Source: Ancrocorticia sp.
GTDB lineage: Bacteria > Actinomycetota > Actinomycetes > Actinomycetales > Actinomycetaceae
Assembly (NCBI GenBank): GCA_022648165.1
Contig: JALCLX010000016.1
Location: 1 to 39,324 of the forward strand
Reading direction: 5' to 3'
Length of the DNA stretch: 39,324 nucleotides
Every line of letters begins with the position of its first letter. The first letter of the stretch is position 1. Under the pieces are notes generated by a model. That model did no database searches, was not told where the DNA came from, and saw nothing but the letters and a program-made list of their open reading frames with translations. Of this stretch, positions 7,601 to 15,771 are shown in pieces. The translations under genes and the position numbers were made by a program.

Positions 7601-7924
7601 CTATGCTCCCTCTGCCTGGATTGGTGCGCGGTAGTCCATCACAACGCTCACCGCGCTAGAATCGCCACAATCAGCAGAAGCGTGTTGGCGGGCATTGCTG
7701 CCAGCCATGTACGCGATGACCAATATGACGATCCCCACCACAAGCAGCGTGAAAAAACGCCGTTTCTGTGTCACTTTAGCTTTGGCTATTTCTTCCGCGG
7801 TGAACTTGCCGCTTGTACCCTCTCCGGCGTCAGCCCTCTGGCCTGCAGCAGTCGCATCGTCGCGCGCCGCACTTGCTCCATCTGGCTCATCGTTTCGGGC
7901 AGCTTCCTCCGGATGCTCGTCCAT
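7601..7924 (-). CDS. Small single-pass membrane protein, function unknown
   Basis: 107 residues: an acidic Ala/Asp/Glu-rich cytoplasmic N-terminus of about 50 residues, a basic KVTQKRRF stretch, one hydrophobic segment (FFTLLVVGIVILVIAYMAGS, about residues 55-74), and a short external tail with one cysteine. The basic-in arrangement predicts a cytoplasmic N-terminus. ATG at 7924 is preferred because AAAGGA lies 5-6 nt upstream; the frame is open to a TTG at 7966. Directly coupled to the downstream gene at 7600. A TGCTAACGGA motif lies 26 nt upstream, its closest placement to any gene here. Confidence 0.7.
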   Translation of the reverse strand: MDEHPEEAARNDEPDGASAARDDATAAGQRADAGEGTSGKFTAEEIAKAKVTQKRRFFTLLVVGIVILVIAYMAGSNARQHASADCGDSSAVSVVMDYRAPIQAEGA

Positions 7925-7949
7925 GAAGATCCTTTCTCCGGCCCACCGC

Positions 7950-7959
7950 TCCGTTAGCA
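7950..7959 (-). promoter_or_regulatory. TGCTAACGGA motif, copy 3
   Basis: Exact 10-mer on the minus strand, 26 nt upstream of the start codon at 7924, where a -10 or operator would be expected. See the copies at 474-483, 1309-1318 and 18736-18745. Confidence 0.4.
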
Positions 7960-8008
7960 GTTCCAACCTCTACGTTAAGCTATCTCACCGCACGAAATCC
8001 ATACTGCC

Positions 8009-8064
8009 GCCGGCGGCGCACTCTGCCGCCACACTGGCCGGCGGCGCACTCTGCCACCACACTG
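8009..8064. repeat. 28-bp tandem repeat, two copies
   Basis: Units 8009-8036 and 8037-8064 differ at one base (unit begins GCCGGCGGCGCACTCTGCC). They lie directly upstream of the FemAB remnant and may mark the deletion or rearrangement that removed its 5' part. Confidence 0.85.
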
Positions 8065-8106
8065 ACTGTAATTGCATCAGTAACAGACATACCGCACGTC
8101 ATTCGT

Positions 8107-8423
8107 GCACACGATATCCCCTTCAACAGTGCGCTTTCATTCATATCCTGACGCGAGCTAATCTTGCTGCTGGGCGGAATAGACAAACGCTTTGCGAGTT
8201 ACGGCCGCGATTACCCTGTGGAACGCGCGATGTTCAAATTGACGTGCGATCGCGGCCTCGCTACCTACAACACATTCGGCATCTCCGGCACCTTCACGCA
8301 CGGCGCAATCGACGCACCCGTTCTTGCCTTCAAGCGCATGCTCAATGGCATGGTAGAAGAATTCATCGGTACCCACGTGCTTCCGGGTACACGCCCGGCT
8401 CGCCCGCGCTCTGGGAGCGCTGA
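8107..8423 (+). pseudogene. Remnant of a FemAB-type peptidyl transferase (C-terminal part)
   Basis: In one plus-strand frame this stretch encodes AHDIPFNSALSFIS, a TGA stop (8149), then RELILLLGGIDKRFASYGRD and on to YNTFGISGTFTHGAIDAPVL and FKRMLNGMVEEFIGTHVLP. This lines up along its length with residues about 317-409 of the intact FemAB at 8447-9715 (LFIHSPHELVYLVSG, YNMFGITGDFSDDASDAGVL, FKRQFRGHVEEYVGTYDVP). The stop replaces the Pro of SPHEL, and similarity continues on both sides of it, so it is a true nonsense mutation. The N-terminal three quarters are absent and the C-terminal tail is lost or shifted. The DNA is only moderately similar to the intact copy, so this is an old paralogue and not a recent inverted duplication. 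The end coordinate is approximate. Confidence 0.85.
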
Positions 8424-8446
8424 AGTAGGCTCTCAGGCGGTTGCAA

Positions 8447-9715
8447 TTATCCGATGGCGCCTAGCTGCGGAGCGAGCCGCTTGCGCAGCGGAACGTCGTA
8501 CGTGCCTACGTATTCTTCGACGTGGCCCCTGAACTGACGTTTGAAGTGAAGAACGCCAGCATCGGAAGCATCGTCGCTGAAATCACCCGTGATGCCGAAC
8601 ATGTTGTACCACCGGACATCATGTTCTACTGCCCATTTCATCATGACATAGTGAATGAAGTACACGCCGTAATAACTCTGGAACTGCGAATACGCCCCAG
8701 AAACCAGATACACGAGCTCATGCGGAGAATGAATGAATAGACTGGCCGCTAGGACGACGTCGTCGCCATTGTCCCGTTGTACCGCCAGTGTCTCGTTCTT
8801 GCGCCGTTCGGCGACGTCGAGGCGCGTGCGAAAGAGCTTGACCTGGTTCCGATGCTTCTTTCCCAGTTCTTTGCCCGCTTCGCGTGCCTTCTCCTCAGCC
8901 TGCGCCAGTTGATCGAGCTTGGCTGTCACTTCCGCAATCTCAGCGTCGAACAGCGCGATCGCCTTATGACAGTGCAGGATCGCGGCTGGGATAAACACTC
9001 CGCCTGGTCCCATCCGTTCCATAAGATCGCGATAGTAGGCGATCGAGGCATGCTCGATGTCGTGCATTTCCGTTCTACTAGCCGTGTGGTGGAGCACCTT
9101 TTCCAGGATATCGATGCGATCGGGGCTGAGGAATTCAACATCGACGCCGTTTGTTCCCATCTTGTTGAACCGTGTGCGCACAACCTGATCTACCGAACTC
9201 ACCACGTCTTTGAAGCTCATGCCGGCGAGGTCTTTCACATAGGCAAAACGCATCTGAATATCGGGAGAATCATAGAATTCGCGCGCGACGCGCTGCGCAC
9301 CGATTTGGGCCATCGCCTCGTCAAACAGACGGGCCTGCGGTGTCTCTTCTCCCGGTTCGACGTCGTCATAGGGCCTGCGAATCAAAAGCGGGTTCACCCG
9401 AATAGACAGTACCTTTTTATCCTGCTTGGCCCATGCAATCAGCTGGTCGAAGAACGTACGCACCAAGGCCATATCGTTCCAATCCAGCACCGGGCCATAG
9501 GGAATGAGAATGCGGGAAAACATCTTCTTCCAGGGTTGGTAGAGAAGCGTAGCCGCAGCCTTAATCACTCCCGATTCGACGAGCCCCACGTGCGCCACGG
9601 TAAAACCCTCGCGCATCCGCGCCTGCGCGTAGGCAGGCAGCTGCGTAAAGAAACAGCGGTCTTGAGCCATCACAAAATCGCGGTAACGAACTTCATCCAG
9701 TTGCACAAATTCCAT
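8447..9715 (-). CDS. FemAB-family peptidoglycan cross-bridge aminoacyltransferase
   Basis: Fem-type enzymes use aminoacyl-tRNA to add L-amino acids to the stem-peptide diamine of lipid II at the inner membrane face. The 422-residue protein shows two GNAT-like halves: residues about 1-160 (AATLLYQPWKK, RILIPYGPVLDW, SIRVNPLLIRRPYDD) and 160-422 (RFNKMGTNGVDVEF, AASLFIHSPHELVYLVSGAY, WYNMFGITGDF, FKRQFRGHVEEYVGTYDVP). A charged helical hairpin at about 256-310 matches the coiled-coil arm of FemA. Upstream starts (GTG 9739, ATG 9724) are possible; ATG 9715 fits the family start MEFVxL and has the G-rich TGGGAATT before it. It is last in an operon with murJ and an ATP-grasp ligase. Amino acid specificity is unknown. 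Confidence 0.9.
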   Translation of the reverse strand: MEFVQLDEVRYRDFVMAQDRCFFTQLPAYAQARMREGFTVAHVGLVESGVIKAAATLLYQPWKKMFSRILIPYGPVLDWNDMALVRTFFDQLIAWAKQDKKVLSIRVNPLLIRRPYDDVEPGEETPQARLFDEAMAQIGAQRVAREFYDSPDIQMRFAYVKDLAGMSFKDVVSSVDQVVRTRFNKMGTNGVDVEFLSPDRIDILEKVLHHTASRTEMHDIEHASIAYYRDLMERMGPGGVFIPAAILHCHKAIALFDAEIAEVTAKLDQLAQAEEKAREAGKELGKKHRNQVKLFRTRLDVAERRKNETLAVQRDNGDDVVLAASLFIHSPHELVYLVSGAYSQFQSYYGVYFIHYVMMKWAVEHDVRWYNMFGITGDFSDDASDAGVLHFKRQFRGHVEEYVGTYDVPLRKRLAPQLGAIG

Positions 9716-9757
9716 AATTCCCATCTTCCCAGTTACCACGATGCACCGGCAACGCGC

Positions 9758-10996
9758 TTAGAATCCCGAATCCGTTGGGTGCGGGTAAAAGTGATGCATC
9801 TGCCGTATTTGGTTTACGCCATTCAACAGGCGATACACAGCCCTGCGAGCATTTGCGTCGGCCGGATAGGCAAGCGGATTAACCGCCCTTCCCTGACGCC
9901 GCAGAGCCACGACTCTCTTGCGCAACGACGCATCACGAATATAACGCCTATTCGCTAACAGCATTGGGACCACCGTGTAGATACCTTCACGCGTGATTCC
10001 CTGGAATTCGCTTTCCTCGCCGTCCATGTCCGCAACAATTGACCGGACGAGGTCAATGCCGCCAATCTTCATGTAGTAGTGGCCACGCCCAATTCTGGGA
10101 TTGAGGTCTAGCCAATATGGGGTTCCCGTACGCGGGTCCACTTTGACATCCAATGAGAAGAAACCACGAAGACCAGCAGCTTTCACCGCGCCGATTCCGG
10201 CATCGATTAATCCCTGGTTTTTCTGCACCAATATCATCGCCGCGTTACCTATAACGTCTGGCTGGTGCAGCCCTAAAAGCACTCGGCCCGAACCCGCCGC
10301 AGTCACTTCGCCACGCGCATCAACATAGCCGTTGACAACCCACTGCGTGGTATCGTCTCCGGGAATTAACTCCTGCACTATCAAACGCACGCCAATGCCA
10401 TGTGAGCGCCATTCTTCGAAGGTCACGAAAGCCTGGTCAAGGTTGCCTATCGCCATTGCCTTCCACAATCCCTGTTTGCGATGAAAGTGGAAATCGGCGC
10501 CGTCTTCCGGCTTCACCACTACGGGGAACGGTATCGTTTCCAGTGTGCTCTTCCACGTAGCGGGTTCCCGCAAGTCGAGCACCGTGCGGCGCGGCACAGC
10601 TACCCCGGCCGATCGAAACACGTCTGCCATCGCATTCTTTGAATTCGCACGCGCAACGACATCGCTGCTCGAATATGGTAGGAACCACCGGCCTTCAAGC
10701 TCACTGCGGTGCCGCACAGCGAATTCCACGCCCTCGTCCGAATTGACGCACAGGATCAGGCGCTGGTTCGGGTGCGCATCTGCAACACTCCGCAGGCATT
10801 CTATGAAGCGGTTCTCATCAGCTAAGGTGCCCAGCGGGACCAGCTGCACGTCAAGTATCCGGGAGTCGTTGATGGGGCCACGCCGTATATCCGAGATCAC
10901 AAGCGAACGCACTCCTAGCGATTCGTGGAAGATCCGTGCGAACGCGTAATCGGCTATGTCAAACCCGCAAATAACCGGGAGAAACTGCTCATTCAT
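9758..10996 (-). CDS. ATP-grasp carboxylate-amine ligase, possible cross-bridge D-amino acid ligase
   Basis: 412 residues with an ATP-grasp fold. There is an N-terminal preATP-like domain (PVICGFDIADYAFARIFHE, VNSDEGVEFAVRHRSEL), then PFPVVVKPEDGADFHFHRKQ (ATP-binding Lys), LIVQELIPGDDTTQWVVNGY, and the metal site FFSLDVKVDPRTGTPYWLDL followed by NPRIGRGHYYM. Such enzymes join a carboxylate, activated as acyl phosphate, to an amine; the D-aspartate ligases that build peptidoglycan bridges have this architecture. Its place between murJ (4-bp ATGA overlap, translational coupling) and a FemAB transferase strongly suggests a cell-wall role. D-Asp or D-Glu as substrate is inference from known Lys/Orn-D-Glu and D-Asp bridges in Actinomycetaceae. 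Confidence 0.85.
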   Translation of the reverse strand: MNEQFLPVICGFDIADYAFARIFHESLGVRSLVISDIRRGPINDSRILDVQLVPLGTLADENRFIECLRSVADAHPNQRLILCVNSDEGVEFAVRHRSELEGRWFLPYSSSDVVARANSKNAMADVFRSAGVAVPRRTVLDLREPATWKSTLETIPFPVVVKPEDGADFHFHRKQGLWKAMAIGNLDQAFVTFEEWRSHGIGVRLIVQELIPGDDTTQWVVNGYVDARGEVTAAGSGRVLLGLHQPDVIGNAAMILVQKNQGLIDAGIGAVKAAGLRGFFSLDVKVDPRTGTPYWLDLNPRIGRGHYYMKIGGIDLVRSIVADMDGEESEFQGITREGIYTVVPMLLANRRYIRDASLRKRVVALRRQGRAVNPLAYPADANARRAVYRLLNGVNQIRQMHHFYPHPTDSGF

Positions 10997-12747
10997 TTCA
11001 CACCTATCTTCCTCAGAATTGCGTGCGCAGGCCCCACAAGTGCGCTGAGCTCTTCCATCCGAGCCAACTTCATCAAGCCAAAATAGACACCCGAAAGAAC
11101 CAATGTCATCACGATAATGGCAAGGATCGAATACCCGATGCTGGCCTGCAGCACCACAACGTGCCTGATTCCCACCATGAGTATTTCGCCAATAGCCAAG
11201 GTGATTGCGCTGATCACCGCCAACTTGAGCAGAGTGCGGGCAATGTGTTTTCCGTCGATGTGGCCCATCTTTCTGCGCAGCGCGAAGGACAGCACGATTG
11301 CCGCTCCAAAATTGGTCAACGACATAACCAGTCCGATCCCGACCACGGTTATGCGCGGCGGTAGCATCCCCGAGATCGCAAATCCAATAAGGCCGGCCGT
11401 TTGGAATGGCAGATTCAACCAGAACACGCTGCGCATGTCTTCAAATGCGTAGTATGCGCGATCCAGCACATTCACGGCACCAATGGCTACAAGCCCCAGG
11501 CACATCGCGATGAGGACTCGGGAAAGTGTCACGATCTCCTGCGGCTTGGCACTCATGGCAATCACGCGAGATACCGGAATCGCCAGTGCTATGAGAAGTA
11601 CTGAGCACAAGGCCATGAGCGTGGACACGATGCGGATCGTCTTAGAAAAATCCCGGCGCATCATCGCGAGGTTTTCATCGGCCGCATGCGTTGCCAAGCG
11701 TGTGAACATCGCCGTGGCCACAGAGACGACAATCAACGATGTTGGAATCGTATAAATCATGTTAGCCGTGGAGTACACGTAATTGCCCGCAACCTGCTCC
11801 AGCGGAATTCCCATGGAGGAGGCCCTGTCCGTTGCCCCGGCTGCCGCGTTCGTGAGTACGATCGTTGGGATCATTCCGGTGATCATCGACAAGAGTACCC
11901 ACCATGATGCCTTGCCTGCCATGCCAAGCCCCACGTGGCGCCATTGGAAGTCTGGCCGGAACCTGATTCCCAGCCGCGCCATCGGCCATATCAAGATAAC
12001 CGCCTGCATCACGATCCCGAGCGTGGAGAATCCGCCCAGAAGTGCCACACGCGTGCCGAGCCAATCCGCGGCCGTGGCATTCGGATCGCCCGGGCCGAAA
12101 AGAGCCAGGATAACCAGCAAGCCTGCAACAGCAACCAGGTTGTTCAACGCCGGAGCCCACATATATGGGCCGAAGTTCTCCCGCGCATTGAGCACCTGTC
12201 CCAGAACGGTATACATGCCATAGAAGAAAATCTGCGGAAGGCACCAATAGGCAAAAGCAACAGTGAGCCGGTACCACTCTTCGGACAATGTGGCGGCAAA
12301 GAGCTTCACAACAAGGGGCGCCGCTATGGTGAGGATCAGCGTAATCGCACCCAAAAACACGATTGCCATCGTCAAGAGTTTGTTGATAAACGCGGCCCCA
12401 TGATCGTCCGATGCCTTGGTGGCCCGGACAATTGCCGGGATCAAGACCGCGTTGACAAGCCCTCCCACCACGATCATGTAAAGAAAATTCGGGATGGTGT
12501 TCGCAATGTCGAAGGCGTTTCCTACCGACGAAGTGATTCCTCCGACGACGGCGCCCAAGAGTATTGGGGAACGCACCAAGCCCAGCACGCGCGAAAATAG
12601 TGTTCCCAAGAACATGATGAGCGAGGACTGCGCGGCGCTTTTGGTCGTAGCAGGCTCCACAAGCCCAGGTACCGGCCGCAACTGGAAACGTTGCTCGGGA
12701 CCGTCACTGAAGTGAAGCCCATGTGGGCGCCGTGGAGCAAAGACCAT
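10993..12747 (-). CDS. murJ: Lipid II flippase MurJ (MviN family)
   Basis: An integral membrane transporter of the MOP superfamily that moves lipid II across the cytoplasmic membrane. The chosen product of 584 residues has about 14 hydrophobic helices starting with SSLIMFLGTLFSRVLGLVRSP, followed by the family signature region FDIANTIPNFLYMIVVGGLV and NAVLIPAIVR. TSLIVVSVATAMFTRLA and the LDRAYYAFEDMRSVFW loop are also present. There is no large cytoplasmic kinase-like C-terminal domain of the mycobacterial MviN type. The start is uncertain: TTG 12801, GTG 12753 and ATG 12747 are all in frame, and only GGAAGG about 12 nt before the GTG resembles an SD. The 3' end overlaps the ATP-grasp gene by ATGA. 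Confidence 0.9.
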   Translation of the reverse strand: MVFAPRRPHGLHFSDGPEQRFQLRPVPGLVEPATTKSAAQSSLIMFLGTLFSRVLGLVRSPILLGAVVGGITSSVGNAFDIANTIPNFLYMIVVGGLVNAVLIPAIVRATKASDDHGAAFINKLLTMAIVFLGAITLILTIAAPLVVKLFAATLSEEWYRLTVAFAYWCLPQIFFYGMYTVLGQVLNARENFGPYMWAPALNNLVAVAGLLVILALFGPGDPNATAADWLGTRVALLGGFSTLGIVMQAVILIWPMARLGIRFRPDFQWRHVGLGMAGKASWWVLLSMITGMIPTIVLTNAAAGATDRASSMGIPLEQVAGNYVYSTANMIYTIPTSLIVVSVATAMFTRLATHAADENLAMMRRDFSKTIRIVSTLMALCSVLLIALAIPVSRVIAMSAKPQEIVTLSRVLIAMCLGLVAIGAVNVLDRAYYAFEDMRSVFWLNLPFQTAGLIGFAISGMLPPRITVVGIGLVMSLTNFGAAIVLSFALRRKMGHIDGKHIARTLLKLAVISAITLAIGEILMVGIRHVVVLQASIGYSILAIIVMTLVLSGVYFGLMKLARMEELSALVGPAHAILRKIGVK

Positions 12748-12816
12748 GAACACGATGGTATAACGCCTTCCGCGCTTCGTGCGCCGTGAGCGCGCCGACA
12801 AGCCGGCCTACAGTAG

Positions 12817-12890
12817 TGCCTCCACCAGGACTTGAACCCGGGACCCAGGAATTATGAGTTCCCTGCTCTAACCAGCTGAGCTATGGAGGC
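12817..12890 (-). tRNA. tRNA with CAU anticodon (tRNA-Met elongator or tRNA-Ile2)
   Basis: Minus strand: acceptor GCCTCCA/TGGAGGC, D arm GCTC-AGCTGGTTA-GAGC, anticodon stem GGGAA/TTCCT with loop CTCATAA (anticodon CAU), T arm CCGGG-TTCAAGT-CCTGG. Discriminator A, CCA not encoded. It is not the initiator: the 1-72 pair is a normal G-C and the three G-C pairs below the anticodon loop are missing. Elongator Met or lysidine-modified Ile2 cannot be settled from this sequence alone. Length 74 nt. Confidence 0.92.
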
Positions 12891-12965
12891 TGGACTTGTC
12901 AATCTTAGCCAAAGCAACGGCAAAACAAGAACTCGGAGTCCCGCGCGCGGCGCAGACGTGAGAGA

Positions 12966-14741
12966 TCAAACAGTTTTCGCCTGGGCGGCTTCTTCCTTGA
13001 GGATCCGCTCCAATTCCACGCGTCGTTTGGCCTGAATCGCCGGATCCGGCACGGGCAGTGATGCAATTAGCCGCTTCGTATATGAATGTTGCGGATTCTG
13101 TAACACGTCCGAACCACGGCCACATTCGAGCAATCGGCCGTGATTGAGCACGCCGATACGATGGGCCAGCATATCTACCACTGCCAAATCGTGGGTGATG
13201 AACAGACACGCGAAGCCGAATTCTCGCTGCAGATCTTTGAACAGATCCAGCACTTTCGCCTGCACTGAGACATCCAGCGCAGAAGTCGGCTCGTCTGCGA
13301 TCAAAAGCCGCGGCTCCAATGCCAAAGCGCGCGCGAAGGATATGCGTTGGCGCTGGCCACCGGAGAGCTCGTGCGGGAAACGCCCCGCATAGGAGGCGGG
13401 GAGCTGCACGGCCTCCAGTAGCTCCACAACACGCTTCTGGCGATCGGCTACACTCATGTCTGGCCGATGAATGTCCATCGGCTCTTGGATCGCCTGCCCT
13501 ACAGTCTGCTGCGGATCGAAGCTCGTCGCGGGATCCTGAAACACGAAACCAATCTGCTTGCGATGAGGCCGGAAGTTCTTCTCCTTAAAACCCCTCATCT
13601 CAACACCGAGCACATTCAGAAATCCGCCTGTCACCTCTTCGAGCCCGGCAATTGCACGGCCGATGGTGGTTTTCCCGGAGCCGGATTCTCCCACGAGTCC
13701 AAAAACCTCGCCCTCGTGGATCGTGAAATCCACGCCACGAACTGCACGGAAAGCCGGGCTACCCAGCCTACCCGGATATGTCACCTCCATGCCGCGCGCC
13801 GCGACCACGGACGGGCGTGCATCAATGTCCATCAACTCTTGGTCTGTCAGGCCTTGAGAAGCCGAATTCTGGCCCAGGTGGGGAACTGACGCGAGCAACT
13901 GTTTTGTGTACGCCTGGACTGGCGCATAGAACAACTCACTGGCCGGCGCCCGTTCGATAATCTGCCCCTTATACATGACGGCAACAGAATCCGCGATGTC
14001 CGCCACCACACCCATGTTGTGCGTGATCAGAAGGATGGACGTGTTGTACTCGTCGCGAATGTGGCGCAGCAAGTCCAATATTTCCGCCTGGACAGTCACG
14101 TCCAACGCCGTCGTAGGTTCATCCGCAATGATAAGGTCGGCACCCATCGCCAGTGCCATCGCGATGACAATGCGTTGCTTTTGCCCACCGGAAAATTCGT
14201 GGGGGTAATAGTCGATACGTTTCTCGGGATCGGGGATGCCCACCGCACGCAGTGAACGAATTGCCTGTTCGCGGATCTCCTTCTTCTTAATCTTCGGATG
14301 ATGCGCGCGCAGCCCCTCCCCGATCTGCCACCAGATCGGGTACACGGGATTGAGTGACCCTGAAGGCTCCTGGAATACCATCGATACGCGTTCACCGCGC
14401 AGTTGCCGAAGCTTCGCACCGTGTAGTCCCACCACATTGGTGCCCTCAACCAGAATTGTGCCGGTCTCACTGGCGGTCTCTGGCAGCAAGCCAAGGATCG
14501 ATCGGGCGGTGACGGATTTCCCGGAACCTGATTCTCCCACGAGCGCCAGAATCTCACCCGGGTCCAGGTACAGAGATACGCCGTCGACGGCGCGGACGTC
14601 ACCTTGGTCTGTCGCAAATGTGATGCCCAAGTTAATCACCTTGAGACGGCGGTCTTTTGCCATCTCCGCCTCAAATTCCTCGCGCGTGTATGGCCTGCCG
14701 TCGAAGCCTCTGGCAGGCGCATTCCATTCGGCGTCAGACAT
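12966..14741 (-). CDS. Peptide ABC transporter, fused double ATPase (DppD-DppF)
   Basis: The energising subunit of a dipeptide/oligopeptide importer, with two nucleotide-binding domains in one 591-residue chain. Domain 1: Walker A GESGSGKS (69-76), VFQEP Q-loop, signature SGGQKQR, Walker B LIIADEPTTALD, switch ITHN. Domain 2 after a linker near residue 300: GESGSGKT, VFQDPATSFDP, LSGGQRQR, LLIADEPTSALD, FITHD. In many operons these are two proteins; fusion is common in actinobacteria. ATG at 14741 overlaps the end of the permease gene by 8 bp, with AAGGGA 6 nt before it. It is last of the four-gene importer operon. Confidence 0.95.
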   Translation of the reverse strand: MSDAEWNAPARGFDGRPYTREEFEAEMAKDRRLKVINLGITFATDQGDVRAVDGVSLYLDPGEILALVGESGSGKSVTARSILGLLPETASETGTILVEGTNVVGLHGAKLRQLRGERVSMVFQEPSGSLNPVYPIWWQIGEGLRAHHPKIKKKEIREQAIRSLRAVGIPDPEKRIDYYPHEFSGGQKQRIVIAMALAMGADLIIADEPTTALDVTVQAEILDLLRHIRDEYNTSILLITHNMGVVADIADSVAVMYKGQIIERAPASELFYAPVQAYTKQLLASVPHLGQNSASQGLTDQELMDIDARPSVVAARGMEVTYPGRLGSPAFRAVRGVDFTIHEGEVFGLVGESGSGKTTIGRAIAGLEEVTGGFLNVLGVEMRGFKEKNFRPHRKQIGFVFQDPATSFDPQQTVGQAIQEPMDIHRPDMSVADRQKRVVELLEAVQLPASYAGRFPHELSGGQRQRISFARALALEPRLLIADEPTSALDVSVQAKVLDLFKDLQREFGFACLFITHDLAVVDMLAHRIGVLNHGRLLECGRGSDVLQNPQHSYTKRLIASLPVPDPAIQAKRRVELERILKEEAAQAKTV

Positions 14742-15771
14742 GATCAATCCCTTCTGGTGCAGCGGGCTGGGTAACCTGCGGCGTGCCTTGAAGCTTGTTG
14801 TGGCCGCGGCCCTTCTTTACCCCCTTGCGGGTGCGGAGCCGCGGGTCATTCAGATCATTCATCGACTCTCCCACCAGAGTGATCCCCAAAACGGAGAGTA
14901 CGATCGCCAACCCGGGGAACACCGCAGTCCACCAGATGCCGGACGTCACGTCGGAGACGGCGCGGTTGAGATCATAGCCCCATTCCGCAGCCGCAGTGGG
15001 TTCAATGCCGAAACCAAGGAAACCTAAGCCAGCCAATGTCAGAATCGCTTCCGAACAGTTCAAGGTGAAGATCAGCGGCAACGTTCGCGTCGAATTCCGC
15101 AGTACGTGGCCAAACATGATCTTCCTGCGCGGCGCGCCCAACACCTTCGAAGCCTCCACGAAGGGTTCAGCCTTCAAGCGGACGGCCTCGGCACGTATCA
15201 CACGGAAATACTGCGGTATGAAGACCACGGTAATAGAGAGCGCAGCTGAGAGGATACCTCCCCAGGAACTCGATCGGCCCCCCGAAATGACGATCGAAAG
15301 AACGATCGCAAGCAGGAGGGACGGGAAGGCGTAGACGGCGTCGGCAATCATGACGAGAATCCGATCCAACCATCCACCGATGTAACCGGAAATTACGCCC
15401 AGAACGACGCCGATAATCGCAGACGCGATCACTGCGCAGACGATCACCGCGACGGCAGTACGTGAACCCCATACCACCCGCGAAAACACGTCAAAACCAG
15501 ATACCGTTGTGCCCCAGATGTTGCGAGAGCTCGGCGGTTGTTGCACACCAAATGATCCCTGATCGTCACCTTGCGCGGACCACGTATAGGGCGCAATCAA
15601 TGGCGCAAAAATAGCCGTAAGTAAAAGAATCGCAGAAAGCACCACCCCAGTGATAAGCATCCCGCGTTGCAATCCATGAGATCGCCGCAAGTCCGCTATC
15701 ACCGGCAATCGCAGATACCACGGATCGCGGTGAGGCGCTGCAACTATTTCGTCAGAAACTTGAATACTCAT
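14734..15771 (-). CDS. Peptide ABC transporter permease (DppC-like)
   Basis: 345-residue inner-membrane subunit with an N-terminal helix (GMLITGVVLSAILLLTAIFA) preceding the NIWGTTVSGFDVFSRVVWGSRTA segment typical of DppC/OppC, then five more helices. The EAA loop (EASKVLGAPRRKIMFGHVLRN) contacts the ATPase. The basic C-terminal tail is long (about 45 residues past DLNDPRLR). ATG at 15771 forms TGATG with the stop of dppB, so translation is coupled; the frame's extension to 15927 lies inside dppB and is rejected. Confidence 0.94.
   Translation of the reverse strand: MSIQVSDEIVAAPHRDPWYLRLPVIADLRRSHGLQRGMLITGVVLSAILLLTAIFAPLIAPYTWSAQGDDQGSFGVQQPPSSRNIWGTTVSGFDVFSRVVWGSRTAVAVIVCAVIASAIIGVVLGVISGYIGGWLDRILVMIADAVYAFPSLLLAIVLSIVISGGRSSSWGGILSAALSITVVFIPQYFRVIRAEAVRLKAEPFVEASKVLGAPRRKIMFGHVLRNSTRTLPLIFTLNCSEAILTLAGLGFLGFGIEPTAAAEWGYDLNRAVSDVTSGIWWTAVFPGLAIVLSVLGITLVGESMNDLNDPRLRTRKGVKKGRGHNKLQGTPQVTQPAAPEGIDHV

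Noticed and set aside
8107-8423. FemAB remnant as a recent inverted duplication of the neighbouring gene
   Set aside because: The DNA is clearly divergent from the intact copy even where the protein matches, so it is an older paralogue.
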